Assembly (NCBI GenBank): GCA_021774795.1
Contig: JAJFIR010000031.1
Span: 372,001 to 436,000 of the forward strand
Length of the DNA: 64,000 bases
Direction of reading: 5' to 3'
DNA from: Emcibacteraceae bacterium
Lineage (GTDB): Bacteria; Pseudomonadota; Alphaproteobacteria; Sphingomonadales; Emcibacteraceae
Position numbers and translations under genes: made by a program. This document shows, piece after piece, positions 45,441-55,781 of this stretch. Within the stretch, counting starts at the first letter, position 1, and every line of letters starts with the position of its first letter. The notes below the pieces were generated by a model, which made no database searches, was not told where the DNA came from, and saw nothing but the letters and a program-made list of their open reading frames with translations.

Positions 45441-45629
45441 AGATTGGACTAACTTCGATCATTATTATCTTCCACGGGCATTACGCATGCTAAGAAAAAC
45501 ACTCTATGAATTTCCGAGAGAAAAGTTATCATAGCGAATTGAGGAATTCCGCTGGCAAATATCTATCATCGTGATTATCTTGATAACAGCGGGCAGTAAA
45601 AGTTAATCGAGAAATGCCGACAGGAAAAG

Positions 45630-46802
45630 ATGAACTATATTGATCAAGTCAGAAAACAGGTAGAATATCCCAAAATTGTACCCGTACTTTCGCTAGATAT
45701 GATGTGGCAAGAACACGGCGTTATAATTTGGCAAGCAGAAAAGTTTGAGGGAAAACCAGTATTTTATCCCGCATATAATTATAAGAACTATTATTCTTAT
45801 TCACTCCTTGCGTTGATCGTTAAAAAAAAGTCACTGGTACTAAGTAAACAGGCATACAATGCGGCTAGTAAAAGCGATTTCTCAATTTTACCAAACGAAA
45901 CATTAATAGACAGCGACATAGTACGTATTGGCGGCCTTCGTCATTTCGGTGACAATCTATGTGACACGGACGAATATTGTATGAAATTCGCCGATGCCCT
46001 GAAAAAAGATATCGCTTTAATAGAAAGATCAAATCCCGGCTTCACAAACGTCATATTGTGCGGCGGTAAGGACAGCTTGAATTTACTTCTATTGCCGTGG
46101 CAAAATCCCGTTGTTGTATATAGTGCCGAACCCAACTTTTTGCTGGTTCAAGACTTCGTTAAAGATAATAGTCTCGCGATTGAAGTCAGAAAACTTGAAG
46201 ACACTTATAGTGAGGAACATTTAGCCGATGAAATATTGGAATTATGTTGCCGGGTTGATAGTAGACATTGGCGCTGGGCCAAGCATATTAGGGATATTTC
46301 AGAAGATTATTCGAAGAAAATCGTTATTTGGAAAGGTCAAATGGGAGACGTGTTTTGCGCTCCGAACTGGAAAACTTATATCTACCCGGAAACCCAGCCA
46401 AAGTTATTTCTTTGTAAATTTTACAAGAAACTATCACCGTTTATGCCGCAATATTTAAGCAAACGAATTGGCAATATTATAATAAGAGATGTTGAACTAA
46501 CACACTGGAATAAAGGGTCTATCAGCCAAGGCGTGCATATGGCGTTTATGCGCTCGCTCGCGGATTGCCTTGTTGTCTCCGCCTATCACGGGAAAAACGT
46601 TACGGAGGTATTATCAAAGGTCAACTTACCAAGTGCTGTACAAACAGACATTAGAGGCAAATTAGGCAATATCATTCACGGTAGAGAAGTCATATACCCT
46701 TTATCTAATCCTTCACCGGGACTTTCTGATATGCGTAAGGGTGCGCATGAACCAGATAAATTCATTAAATTATTACGTAAAAACGACATCGAAATTAAGT
46801 GA
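45630..46802 (+). CDS. Stand-alone PP-loop protein resembling asparagine synthetase C-domain
   Basis: The 390-residue protein has NVILCGGKDSLNLLLLPW (140-157). C144 GGKDS replaces the SGGxDS nucleotide-binding loop of N-type PP-ATPases and asparagine synthetases. ADEILELCC and KIVIWKGQMGDVFC are compatible with the AMP/PPi-handling region, but conservation is weak. No N-terminal glutaminase domain exists; residues 1-130 are of unknown fold. The GGAAAAG before the ATG is a plausible ribosome binding site. Its substrate, and whether it is active, are unknown. It is one of two such proteins in this window, and the gene neighbourhood gives no clue. Confidence 0.7.
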   Translation: MNYIDQVRKQVEYPKIVPVLSLDMMWQEHGVIIWQAEKFEGKPVFYPAYNYKNYYSYSLLALIVKKKSLVLSKQAYNAASKSDFSILPNETLIDSDIVRIGGLRHFGDNLCDTDEYCMKFADALKKDIALIERSNPGFTNVILCGGKDSLNLLLLPWQNPVVVYSAEPNFLLVQDFVKDNSLAIEVRKLEDTYSEEHLADEILELCCRVDSRHWRWAKHIRDISEDYSKKIVIWKGQMGDVFCAPNWKTYIYPETQPKLFLCKFYKKLSPFMPQYLSKRIGNIIIRDVELTHWNKGSISQGVHMAFMRSLADCLVVSAYHGKNVTEVLSKVNLPSAVQTDIRGKLGNIIHGREVIYPLSNPSPGLSDMRKGAHEPDKFIKLLRKNDIEIK

Positions 46803-46891
46803 CTGAAATATAGGTTCCTGACTGGTCTATCCGCTATATTCGTAAAAATTTAGCTTGTAATATTTCCTACGGACACTGGGAAATACGACAA

Positions 46892-47848
46892 TTACTTTTT
46901 TGCGGATGGATGGGCGTTGTTATAAACGTCCAGAAGGTAAGCCGAGTCTACATCGGTGTAATGCTGTGTGGTGCTAAGGTCAGCATGGCCTAAAAGTTCC
47001 TGAATTGTCCGCAGGTCCCCACCGGCGGTGAGTAAATGAGTGGCGAAACTGTGACGAAGCGCGTGCGGCGTGGCGGTGGACGGCAACCCTAAGGCGCGCC
47101 TTACTTTTTGCATGGCGAGCTGAACGTTTCGGGCATTTAGTCTTTTGCCGCGAACCCCAATGAAAAGCGCCTCGCCGTTTTTTAAAATTCTGGGGCAGGC
47201 TTTTATGTAACGGTCAACGGCTTCGTTAACCGCAGGCAGTAGCGGCACCAACCGTTGTTTGTTGCGTTTTCCGGTAACCATCATAATGTCACCTTTATCC
47301 AGATCACCGACATTAAGGCTTAACGCTTCGGCGATCCGCAGCCCGCAGCCATATAAAATAGTAAGAATGGCAATGTCCCTAAACGCGACCCAATCATCGT
47401 CGGCCTGCGCCGCAAAGTCACCAACTTCGGATATAGTGCGCTTGGCGGCCGCTTCGCTTATAGGGCGCGGTAATCTTCTTGGTAATTTTGGGCTGCTGAC
47501 GGCATCAACCGCATCATTTCTAAGGATTTCAGCAAGTCGTAGATATTTATAAAAGGCCCTAACGGTGCTGAAAGCCCGTGCCATACTGGCAGCGGACAAT
47601 CCATCCTTGCGCCGTGCGGCAAGGTAGCTTCTGAAATCCGCAGGTTTTAAATTCTCGAGGTCATGCCTGGCGACTGATTTTCTCAGATATAGGTTAAGAA
47701 ATTCAAGGAATTTTTGTAAATCTCTCAAATAGGCATCATGTGTATGTTTTGAAACACGTTTTTCGGAAATAAGATGATTTTCCCAGCCCTCTATCAGCGG
47801 GCGGATTTTTGAAAATAAAGTCTGGTCTAGTTGCTGCTTTTTTGCCAT
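46892..47848 (-). CDS. xerC: Tyrosine recombinase XerC
   Basis: XerC with XerD resolves chromosome dimers at dif. The 318-residue protein has an N-terminal SAM-like core-binding domain (HTHDAYLRDLQKFLEFL). The catalytic domain has Arg in YGCGLRIAEALSL, His-Arg in HALRHSFATHLL, His in LGHADLSTTQHY and the Tyr in HYTDVD. The ATG at 47848 overlaps the DUF484 gene by 22 bases; a TTG at 47860 is in frame but less likely. The DUF484-xerC order is conserved in Proteobacteria. XerC and XerD are hard to separate, but the DUF484 neighbour favours XerC. Confidence 0.93.
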   Translation of the reverse strand: MAKKQQLDQTLFSKIRPLIEGWENHLISEKRVSKHTHDAYLRDLQKFLEFLNLYLRKSVARHDLENLKPADFRSYLAARRKDGLSAASMARAFSTVRAFYKYLRLAEILRNDAVDAVSSPKLPRRLPRPISEAAAKRTISEVGDFAAQADDDWVAFRDIAILTILYGCGLRIAEALSLNVGDLDKGDIMMVTGKRNKQRLVPLLPAVNEAVDRYIKACPRILKNGEALFIGVRGKRLNARNVQLAMQKVRRALGLPSTATPHALRHSFATHLLTAGGDLRTIQELLGHADLSTTQHYTDVDSAYLLDVYNNAHPSAKK

Positions 47849-48531
47849 TGGATTAAACAATTATGAAATGATTTTCCTAAAAACCTTAGTAGCTCGGTGC
47901 CTTGCCCGGGATAAAACATGTCGGCGTCCCGGCTGCCAAAAGCAAGAATGCCGGGTGGATTATACTTGGTTGCTGGTATTTTGATAAGGGCCTCTGCCTT
48001 TATCAGTGATTTGGCCGGGCCAAATATATCTTCCGAAACATCGACATCGCCTCTTAACTGGATAATATCATCCTTGCCAAGATGTTCGTCAACACAGCCT
48101 TTGGGTAAAACGGATACTTCTTTGAAGTCGGGAGGATCAATTTCATGGTCCGTTTCGAAACAAATCCTGATAACATCAATATGAAGATTGTCTGCCCAGT
48201 CCTGTGTGACGATATGTCCCAGATTTTTAAAGCCATCAATGCTCAGAAGGTTAAGAACCGCCTCGTGAACCTGAACCTGTGTGGTTAGATTATTTCTTGA
48301 CGTATCAATCAGATGCCCCTGATTAGACCGGAGGTCCTTCATGTTTTGTTTGATTTTCTCAATCATCAGGTTTTGAAAATCAACAACTTCATCGTCAGTG
48401 GAGCGGTCCGGCGGCGTTAAAATTTCAAAAAATTCCGGATTATCAATTAAAAAATCCGGGTTGCTCTTCAAAAAACGTTTTACCTCACGGGCACCAATTT
48501 CTTCTTCGGATTTTTGTTTCTTGTCCGGCAT
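47827..48531 (-). CDS. DUF484 family protein (GAF-like)
   Basis: The 234-residue protein has the DUF484 N-terminus: EVKRFLKSNPDFLIDNPEFF then DEVVDFQNLMIEKIKQNMKDLRS (coiled coil). A GAF-like C-terminal domain follows, with LAFGSRDADMFYPGQGTELLRFLGK. It is found next to xerC in many Proteobacteria; its role is not known. It overlaps xerC by 22 bases, which implies coupled translation. Confidence 0.92.
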   Translation of the reverse strand: MPDKKQKSEEEIGAREVKRFLKSNPDFLIDNPEFFEILTPPDRSTDDEVVDFQNLMIEKIKQNMKDLRSNQGHLIDTSRNNLTTQVQVHEAVLNLLSIDGFKNLGHIVTQDWADNLHIDVIRICFETDHEIDPPDFKEVSVLPKGCVDEHLGKDDIIQLRGDVDVSEDIFGPAKSLIKAEALIKIPATKYNPPGILAFGSRDADMFYPGQGTELLRFLGKSFHNCLIQWQKSSN

Positions 48532-48568
48532 TTTTTGATCTATAACTTTCTTTCGTTTTAAGAATGGG

Positions 48569-49225
48569 TTAGTCGGTAATGGACTGTCCTGTTTTTTCCC
48601 AATCTTTCAAAAAGGCGGCTAAGCCCGAATCCGTAAGCGGATGTTTGAACAGCTGGTGAATGACTTTTGGCGGAATGGTAGCAACATCGGCACCGATAAG
48701 TGCCGAATCGAGTATATGAAGACTATGACGCGTGCTGGCGACAAGGATTTCCGTTTTAAAATCATAATTATCATAAATGATGCGAATGTCCTGAATAAGG
48801 CTCATACCGTCATGGCCCACATCATCATGCCTGCCAACAAAAGGTGAAATGAAGGATGCTCCCGCTTTTGCCGCTAGTAAGGCCTGCGGTGCGGAAAAAC
48901 ATAACGTTACGTTGACCATTCGGCCCTGATCCGAAAAATGTTTGCATGCTTTAAGCCCGTCCGGTGTTAATGGAACCTTAAGGCAGACATTTTCAGCGAT
49001 ATTGTAAAGCGCGCCCGCTTCCTTAACCATGGTGTCATAATCGGTGGCGGCGACTTCGGCACTTACGGGACCATCAACAAGGTCACAAATTTCTTTTGTT
49101 ACTTCAAAAATATCACGACCTGATTTAAGTATCAGCGACGGATTTGTCGTCACACCGTCCACCAGGCCGGTTTCGACAAGGGGCCTGATTTCGTCAATTT
49201 CTGCTGTATCAATAAAAAATTTCAT
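48569..49225 (-). CDS. Transaldolase / fructose-6-phosphate aldolase (TalC/FSA type)
   Basis: The 218-residue protein is the short transaldolase type: [48 protein letters not shown] with the Schiff-base Lys, and [17 protein letters not shown]. It transfers dihydroxyacetone units between sugar phosphates. FSA and transaldolase activities are hard to separate by sequence. It lies downstream of the divergent priA start; the priA-tal-DUF484-xerC neighbourhood recurs in alphaproteobacteria. The gap to DUF484 is 37 bp. Confidence 0.95.
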   Translation of the reverse strand: MKFFIDTAEIDEIRPLVETGLVDGVTTNPSLILKSGRDIFEVTKEICDLVDGPVSAEVAATDYDTMVKEAGALYNIAENVCLKVPLTPDGLKACKHFSDQGRMVNVTLCFSAPQALLAAKAGASFISPFVGRHDDVGHDGMSLIQDIRIIYDNYDFKTEILVASTRHSLHILDSALIGADVATIPPKVIHQLFKHPLTDSGLAAFLKDWEKTGQSITD

Positions 49226-49349
49226 GGCTTATGTGATCCTCCGATATCAAATTAAAAGCGTATATCAGTCGGTACCCTGAATTTGTCTTTTGCGCAAGGG
49301 TATATTGCGATAATGTAAGCGCGAAATTAAATATAATAAGGTCACCTGC

Positions 49350-51536
49350 GTGTCAGAACTATTTCCAAGCCAAAGAATTCAAATTTTACTTCCACTGCCG
49401 TTAAGTGGCGTGCTCGATTATCTGGTTTCTGGCGATTTCAACTTAAAAGAAGGTGATTTTGTTACGGTTCCATTATCAGGACGACAAGTACAAGGTGTCG
49501 TATGGGATATGGACCCGAAAGAAAGCGGCGTACCAACCGAGAAATTAAAATATGTGACCGCAAATTCAGAGCTTCCTGCCCTGCCCTTAAATTTAATGGA
49601 ATTTGTTAAATGGGTATCGGATTACACGCTCTCACCGCTTGGCTCTGTCTTAAAAATGGCGTTAAGCGTGCCGCGTGGGTCCGACAAACCAAAAAAAAAA
49701 ATACTATATAAAATAGCCGCTGACCTTCCGTCCAAACTAACCAAATCCCAAAATCGCGTCTGTGACGCTGCTATTTCCGATATGCCGCTGTCCGTGCAAG
49801 CGTGGTGTGACGTCGCTGTTGTTGGTCAAGGGGTTATTCGCGGCATGATCAAAACAAACCTTTTAATTCCCGTGGAAGTTTACGGCGAAGAACAATTTAT
49901 GACACCCGACATTGACCTTGAAAGCGCAATTCTTTCCGATGAGCAACGGACCGCCGCAGATCACATCATTTTACAGCAAAAGAGTGATACTTATAATTGT
50001 ATCCTGCTTGAAGGTGTGACCGGCAGCGGTAAAACAGAGGTATATTTTGAAGCAATCGCCGAAGCGCTTGGAAAAGAGAATAGTCAAATCTTGGTACTGG
50101 TGCCGGAAATCGCCCTTACCACACAGTGGTTGGAAAGGTTCAGCGAACGATTTGGTGCTCCACCAGTTATTTGGCACTCCGAAATGACACCCGCTCAACG
50201 CAGGCGCGCATGGTGGGCAACCATTCGCGGCGAAGCACGTGTTATTGTCGGGGCGCGTTCGGCACTTTTTCTGCCGTTGAAAAACTTAAAACTAGTGATC
50301 GTTGACGAAGAACATTCCCAAACATTCAAACAGGATGAAGGTGTGATGTATAATGGCCGCGATATGGCGGTGGTCCGTGCCATGCAATCACATTGCCCGA
50401 TTGTTCTTGCTTCTGCAACGCCGTCACTTGAAACGCTTATCAATGCGGAAAATGGCAAATATGACTGGCTTTATTTGGGCGAGCGTCATGGCCCTGCGGA
50501 ACTGCCGCAAATGGCAAGTGTTGATCTGCGGGTCCATAAACTTAACGCAGGATCATGGATTAGCGAGCCTCTTTTTACAGCACTTAAAGAAAATTATGGC
50601 CGCGGGGAACAATCGCTGCTTTATTTAAACAGGCGTGGTTATGCCCCGCTTACATTGTGCCGGTCCTGCGGTCATAGAATGGAATGTCCGCATTGTTCAG
50701 CGTGGCTTGTTGAGCATCACAAATTTAACCGGCTTGAATGCCATCACTGCGGATTTAACAGGATAGTACCGGATCAGTGCCCGGGCTGCGAGGCAAAAGA
50801 AAGCCTGGTTGCCTGCGGTCCCGGTGTTGAACGTGTCGCGGAGGAGTTGCAAAATTTATTTCCGGACGCGCGCCTCGCGGTCATGTCAAGTGATGAAATA
50901 TCGTCACCTAAAGCTCTTAAAGAGATGATTGAAAATATTGAAAATCATAATGTGGATTTTATTGTTGGGACACAAATTGTCACAAAAGGATATCATTTCC
51001 CCATGCTCACTTTGGTCGGTGTTATTGATGCCGATCTTGGTATGTCGGGTGCCGACCCAAGGGCAGCGGAAAGAACGTGGCAACAGTTGGAACAAGTGGC
51101 CGGTCGCGCCGGCCGCGCTGAACATCCGGGACGGGTTATATTTCAAACATATAACCCGGACCACCCTGTGCTACAGGCGTTGATTTCTGGGGATAAGGAC
51201 TTGTTCCTGGAACAAGAAGCCGCCTCACGCGAAGCACAAAATCTGCCCCCTTATGGCAAGCTTGCGTCTTTAATATTATCGGGACCGGATAAAAACAAAG
51301 TTATAAATGCATGTAAACATTTGGCGCGGCTGGCGCCACACTCCGATGATATTTCTGTTCTTGGGCCAGTGCCGGCACCGTTGTCTTATTTACGCGGAAA
51401 TTATCGCTATAGATTCCTTGTAAAAGCGACTACAAAAGTAAAAATCCAAAATGAAATTAGAGATTGGCTTGATAAAATCCCGGCAAACCGGGGGGTTAGA
51501 ATTCAGATTGATATCGACCCGTATAGCTTTTATTAA
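49350..51536 (+). CDS. priA: Primosomal replication restart helicase PriA
   Basis: PriA restarts stalled replication forks. The 728-residue protein has an N-terminal DNA-binding region (LPLPLSGVLDYLVSG). Helicase motifs follow: Walker A GVTGSGKTEVY, DEEH, and GRAGRAEHPGRVIFQTY. The Zn-binding cysteines are in CRSCGHRMECPHCSAWL, CHHCGFN and CPGCEAKE. A GTG start is used at 49350, about 120 bp from the divergent transaldolase start. It converges with the asparagine-synthetase-like gene by 4 bases. Confidence 0.97.
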   Translation: MSELFPSQRIQILLPLPLSGVLDYLVSGDFNLKEGDFVTVPLSGRQVQGVVWDMDPKESGVPTEKLKYVTANSELPALPLNLMEFVKWVSDYTLSPLGSVLKMALSVPRGSDKPKKKILYKIAADLPSKLTKSQNRVCDAAISDMPLSVQAWCDVAVVGQGVIRGMIKTNLLIPVEVYGEEQFMTPDIDLESAILSDEQRTAADHIILQQKSDTYNCILLEGVTGSGKTEVYFEAIAEALGKENSQILVLVPEIALTTQWLERFSERFGAPPVIWHSEMTPAQRRRAWWATIRGEARVIVGARSALFLPLKNLKLVIVDEEHSQTFKQDEGVMYNGRDMAVVRAMQSHCPIVLASATPSLETLINAENGKYDWLYLGERHGPAELPQMASVDLRVHKLNAGSWISEPLFTALKENYGRGEQSLLYLNRRGYAPLTLCRSCGHRMECPHCSAWLVEHHKFNRLECHHCGFNRIVPDQCPGCEAKESLVACGPGVERVAEELQNLFPDARLAVMSSDEISSPKALKEMIENIENHNVDFIVGTQIVTKGYHFPMLTLVGVIDADLGMSGADPRAAERTWQQLEQVAGRAGRAEHPGRVIFQTYNPDHPVLQALISGDKDLFLEQEAASREAQNLPPYGKLASLILSGPDKNKVINACKHLARLAPHSDDISVLGPVPAPLSYLRGNYRYRFLVKATTKVKIQNEIRDWLDKIPANRGVRIQIDIDPYSFY

Positions 51537-53266
51537 AGATTAAGATGTTGAAATAAATATTCCAACGTCAAAGCACGCCCTAACAATGCGCTGTCTTTTA
51601 TTTCGTCCATTTTTAAAAATTGATCCATATAGGGTGTGCTCTTATTAAAAATTGGGTCAATATATTCAGAACTTAATGTGGCGGGTAAATTTAAGGTCGC
51701 CATCTTATGCTGAATTGAATAGCTATACCGGCGCAATAAGGATGGGCGGTAAATGGTTAGATTGTTTTTGACTTTTGTCTTAAAAGGCACCTGTTGATCA
51801 AACCGATATCCATAATCCGAAGGGTAAGAAGCCATTGCCGGGCTCACTTTATTGATTAGATCGCCCTGAAAAATGCCGTGTGTTTTATATTTTAGCGGGA
51901 TATTCAATGCTTTTGAAACGGTCTCATAACATAAAAAAGGTGTCAGGAAACTGCCCAGCCGGTTATTGTTGCTGTTATCTTTAGCGGTCCAATAACGCAG
52001 ACGAAACGCCGGATATGCATATTCAAGTTCAGCGCGGCTCATGAGGTCATTTTCTAGCTGGAGCGCATATTTAATTTTTCTTTTTAAATTGCTGCGATAT
52101 TCCTGCTCAGTAAATTCAGCGGTGCAAAAACTTTTTGCGTAGCGTGAATAAAATATGTCTAAGAGCTGATCAACTGAATACGGTCTATCCGGAAGATAAA
52201 AGAAGTTTCGGTATATCTCACCGCCGCCACCATTTAAGATCAATGTTCCGTTCTCAGCCCGCTCACGTCTGGTTTTCATATTAGCTCCAAAATCGAAAAT
52301 ACTCTCATTTGGAAAACCGTCGAGGGCATAGAAGTTATCCTTAACAATTTCACGATATGTTTGAAAGCTGGGTATGGGGTGTTTTGCTTTATCTATATGA
52401 TTTATGGCAAACCTTTCGCCATCAGCGATTTTCTTAGCAACAATGACATCCGGGCTCTCGTTTGGTCCATAAACATAAACGTTGGGCGTAACTCCTGAGT
52501 TGCAGGCAAGCGATAACATAAGGCGAGAATCATAACCGCCTGAAAGTGCCGTCGATATTTTACTACCGAACGACGCGACTACATTTCCCATTTGATTTTG
52601 AAGTAAAGCCGCATGTTCTTCGATCAAGCCATCGCAGGAAGTACGGGAAAAATCGAAATTTATCGGGACAGTTTTGCGCAGTGATTTAACGTTATTTCGA
52701 CCCAATTCATAGTAGCAGAGACTATCGGCCATCTGAATTTCATTAATCGGTGTGTCGCTTCCGTAATTTGTTTCTTGAAAACAATATTCATAAACGCCTT
52801 GCTTATTAATCGTTAGTCCAGAAATGTTTTCGGCGAGCGCAAGGAAAGAAGAACTCCAGATAGATTTTTCAGTATTTAAAAAAATTCTTGACGCGCCAAG
52901 AGGATCCGAAATTATAAACCGCCGGTTATTTTTTTTGACGATTAATGTAAATACGCCCATAAAACCCAGAGGGGAATATATATCTGGTTCAAATTCCTTG
53001 AGGAACAGCTCCAAGGCTGGCTTACCAAATTGATCTTTATAAAAAAAGCAACCGGAAGAGGCGACATAATCGCCAGCTTCATTTTTGGCATGATTAACGA
53101 CAGGCGAAATGCTCTTCTCAAAAACCAGAATATTATAAGAATCGTCATTGATAATAATTGGATTATTTGAACCCTGGGTTCTCAGGGTTTTGAGCATTGC
53201 ATTATGCATATGCTCGTTAACTTTACTTCGATTATAGACGACAAAGTCACCCATGAACGGCTCCAA
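51533..53266 (-). CDS. Asparagine-synthetase-like protein without glutaminase cysteine
   Basis: The 577-residue protein has a PP-loop SGGYDS (242-247) and a pocket motif LNGGGGE. The N-terminal half has remnants of the class II amidotransferase fold, including DPLGASRIF (121-129, matching DRxGxRPLY) and FMGVFTLIV. No Cys follows the initiator Met (MEPFMGDF or MGDF), so glutamine hydrolysis is unlikely. Proteins of this shape include lasso-peptide cyclases and beta-lactam synthetases. No precursor peptide or protease gene is beside it. The substrate is unknown. Starts at 53266 and 53254 are both possible. Confidence 0.75.
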   Translation of the reverse strand: MEPFMGDFVVYNRSKVNEHMHNAMLKTLRTQGSNNPIIINDDSYNILVFEKSISPVVNHAKNEAGDYVASSGCFFYKDQFGKPALELFLKEFEPDIYSPLGFMGVFTLIVKKNNRRFIISDPLGASRIFLNTEKSIWSSSFLALAENISGLTINKQGVYEYCFQETNYGSDTPINEIQMADSLCYYELGRNNVKSLRKTVPINFDFSRTSCDGLIEEHAALLQNQMGNVVASFGSKISTALSGGYDSRLMLSLACNSGVTPNVYVYGPNESPDVIVAKKIADGERFAINHIDKAKHPIPSFQTYREIVKDNFYALDGFPNESIFDFGANMKTRRERAENGTLILNGGGGEIYRNFFYLPDRPYSVDQLLDIFYSRYAKSFCTAEFTEQEYRSNLKRKIKYALQLENDLMSRAELEYAYPAFRLRYWTAKDNSNNNRLGSFLTPFLCYETVSKALNIPLKYKTHGIFQGDLINKVSPAMASYPSDYGYRFDQQVPFKTKVKNNLTIYRPSLLRRYSYSIQHKMATLNLPATLSSEYIDPIFNKSTPYMDQFLKMDEIKDSALLGRALTLEYLFQHLNL

Positions 53267-53639
53267 AAAAGCTCCAATAGATTAAACAATTGGAATTTCC
53301 ATTTTAACTCAATGCATTATATTATTTTTGAATAACATAACAACCCTAATTACCGCGATAAATATGACTTAAAATGATAAATTATCCGTGAATAAGAATG
53401 TGATTTATCTTGTTATAAATGAAAAAATTAAATTGGAGCAAATTGCTGTCTTGCAGTATACGAAACACTGTGCTAGGTATCGCCCGACTATTGATAATTT
53501 GTAACGGTTTATTGTCATAAAATATTTCTTATAAATGCAGTATTTTAAAGAGATAAACAGTTTAAAAATTATTTGCTATTTATCATTATAGAATGATTCT
53601 GGGTGTGAACCATTCATAACTAATAGGGAAGACATCAAA
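53267..53639. other. Divergent intergenic region with the atp operon promoter
   Basis: The 373 bp hold no gene. A candidate promoter for atpH lies at 53451-53479. The rest is very AT-rich, with no operator recognised on the side of the asparagine-synthetase-like gene. AGGGAAG before the GTG at 53640 is the atpH ribosome binding site. Confidence 0.4.
53451..53479 (+). promoter_or_regulatory. Candidate promoter of the atp operon
   Basis: TTGCAG (53451-53456, with CT before it: CTTG) and TAGGTA (53474-53479) are spaced by 17 bp, suiting a housekeeping alphaproteobacterial promoter. A leader of about 150 nt would follow. The -10 is a poor match, so this is tentative. Confidence 0.35.
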
Positions 53640-54224
53640 GTGTCATCTGAAAAAGCAACCAATATTGTGTCTGAAAATATTTCGCTTATCGGCCTTGCCG
53701 GTCGATATGCGGTAGCTTTATTTGAATTAGCGGTAGAAGAAAACAATTTGGACTGCGTTGGCGATGACTTAAACTCATTGGATGAGCTACTCGAAAACAG
53801 TACTGAACTTCAAATGCTAACAACAAGCCCTGTTATCTCCCGTAAGAATAAGGCGGCGGCGATCGCGGCCATGATGAAAGCGGCAAATTTTTCAAAAACA
53901 GTTGAAAACTTTATTGGTGTGGTCACAGCCAATCATCGATTAGATCAACTGGGCAATATTATAAATGAATTTAACAGATATCTTGCTCACCACCGCGGTG
54001 AAGTGAAGGCCTCTGTAGTGACAGCTTATAAGCTTGATAAAAAACAGCTTGATGCCCTGAGTATTAAGTTAAAATCTATGGTTGGTAGCGATGTTAGTGT
54101 AGAAACTGATGTGGACGAAGAATTGCTTGGTGGCATGGTCGTTCGTATTGGCTCACGCATGATAGACTCATCCCTTAAAACTAAACTTGCTAATCTTGAA
54201 GCAACAATGAAAGAGGTTGGATAA
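53640..54224 (+). CDS. atpH: ATP synthase F1 delta subunit AtpH
   Basis: The 194-residue delta subunit links F1 to the peripheral stalk. It opens with an N-terminal helical domain ([15 protein letters not shown]) and ends with the family signature [33 protein letters not shown] start is preceded by AGGGAAG. It overlaps atpA by one base (TAATG). As in most alphaproteobacteria, the F1 genes form their own operon without Fo. Confidence 0.97.
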   Translation: MSSEKATNIVSENISLIGLAGRYAVALFELAVEENNLDCVGDDLNSLDELLENSTELQMLTTSPVISRKNKAAAIAAMMKAANFSKTVENFIGVVTANHRLDQLGNIINEFNRYLAHHRGEVKASVVTAYKLDKKQLDALSIKLKSMVGSDVSVETDVDEELLGGMVVRIGSRMIDSSLKTKLANLEATMKEVG

Positions 54225-55753
54225 TGGACATCCGTGCAGCGGAAATTTCCAAAATTTTAAAAGAACAAATCGCTAATTTCGGTGACGAAGCAGAAGTATC
54301 TGAAGTTGGTAAAGTTCTCTCAGTTGGTGACGGTATCGCCCGTGTATATGGTCTTGATAATGTTCAGGCTGGTGAAATGGTTGAATTCCCGGACAACGTC
54401 CGCGGAATGGCTTTGAACCTCGAAGCTGACAATGTCGGCGTTGTTATTTTCGGTAGTGACCGTGACATTAAAGAAGGTGACACCGTTAAACGTCTTGGTA
54501 CAATTGTTGACGTGCCTGTTGGTAAAGGTTTGTTGGGACGCGTTGTTGATGCCCTTGGAAATCCGATCGATGGAAAAGGTCCAATTGAAGATGTAACCCG
54601 CCAGCGTGTTGAAATGAAAGCCCCAGGCATTATCCCACGCAAATCTGTGCATGAACCGGTTCAAACGGGTCTTAAAGCGATTGATGCGCTTGTGCCGGTG
54701 GGACGCGGACAACGTGAACTTATTATTGGTGACCGCCAAACAGGTAAAACGGCGGTGGCGATTGACACCTTCTTAAATCAAAAAGAAGTTAACGCAGGCG
54801 ATGATGAAAGTAAGAAGTTATACTGTATTTACGTAGCGGTTGGTCAAAAGCGTTCTACTGTTGCTCAAATCGTTAAAACATTAGAAGAGCGCGGCGCAAT
54901 GGAATATTCTATCGTTGTTGCAGCCACTGCTTCTGAACCTGCGCCGATGCAGTTTCTTGCCCCTTATACGGGTACGGCGATGGGTGAATTTTTCCGTGAC
55001 AACGGAATGCATGGCCTGATCGTACATGATGACCTTTCAAAACAGGCGGTTGCTTATCGTCAAATGTCACTTCTTCTACGTCGTCCTCCCGGACGTGAAG
55101 CTTATCCGGGTGATGTGTTTTATCTTCATTCACGTCTTCTTGAACGTGCTGCGAAAATGGGAGATAATGCTGGTAACGGTTCGCTTACCGCACTGCCAAT
55201 CATTGAAACGCAGGCCGGTGATGTGTCGGCGTATATTCCAACAAATGTGATTTCAATCACTGACGGCCAAATTTTCCTGGAAACTGAATTATTTTACCAA
55301 GGCATTCGACCTGCTATTAATGTGGGGCTGTCTGTGTCACGTGTGGGTTCTGCCGCGCAAGTGAAAGCCATGAAACAAGTTTCAGGTTCTATTAAACTTG
55401 AGCTTGCCCAATACCGCGAAATGGCGGCGTTTGCGCAATTTGGTTCTGATCTTGATGCGTCAACACAGCATTTGCTAAATCGCGGTGCACGCCTAACAGA
55501 ATTATTGAAACAAGCACAGTATTCACCGATGTCTGTTGCCGAACAGGTTGTATCAATATTCTCCGGTGTTAACGGATATTTGGATAAAATTGCGGTTGGG
55601 GACGTCACGCGTTTCGAAGAAGCTCTTATTTCAGAAATGCATTCAAACAATAAAGACGTTATGGATACAATTACCAAGGAAGGTCAAGTTTCTGACGAGA
55701 CAACAGCAAAATTAAAAGATGTTATTGGCAAATTTGCCGAAAACTTTGTTTAA
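54224..55753 (+). CDS. atpA: ATP synthase F1 alpha subunit AtpA
   Basis: The 509-residue regulatory nucleotide-binding subunit has the Walker A loop [34 protein letters not shown] and [40 protein letters not shown] are conserved catalytic-interface sequences. It is coupled by one base to atpH and 28 bp before atpG. Confidence 0.99.
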   Translation: MDIRAAEISKILKEQIANFGDEAEVSEVGKVLSVGDGIARVYGLDNVQAGEMVEFPDNVRGMALNLEADNVGVVIFGSDRDIKEGDTVKRLGTIVDVPVGKGLLGRVVDALGNPIDGKGPIEDVTRQRVEMKAPGIIPRKSVHEPVQTGLKAIDALVPVGRGQRELIIGDRQTGKTAVAIDTFLNQKEVNAGDDESKKLYCIYVAVGQKRSTVAQIVKTLEERGAMEYSIVVAATASEPAPMQFLAPYTGTAMGEFFRDNGMHGLIVHDDLSKQAVAYRQMSLLLRRPPGREAYPGDVFYLHSRLLERAAKMGDNAGNGSLTALPIIETQAGDVSAYIPTNVISITDGQIFLETELFYQGIRPAINVGLSVSRVGSAAQVKAMKQVSGSIKLELAQYREMAAFAQFGSDLDASTQHLLNRGARLTELLKQAQYSPMSVAEQVVSIFSGVNGYLDKIAVGDVTRFEEALISEMHSNNKDVMDTITKEGQVSDETTAKLKDVIGKFAENFV

Positions 55754-55781
55754 AGCATTTGAAAGTTTAGGATAAGTCAGT

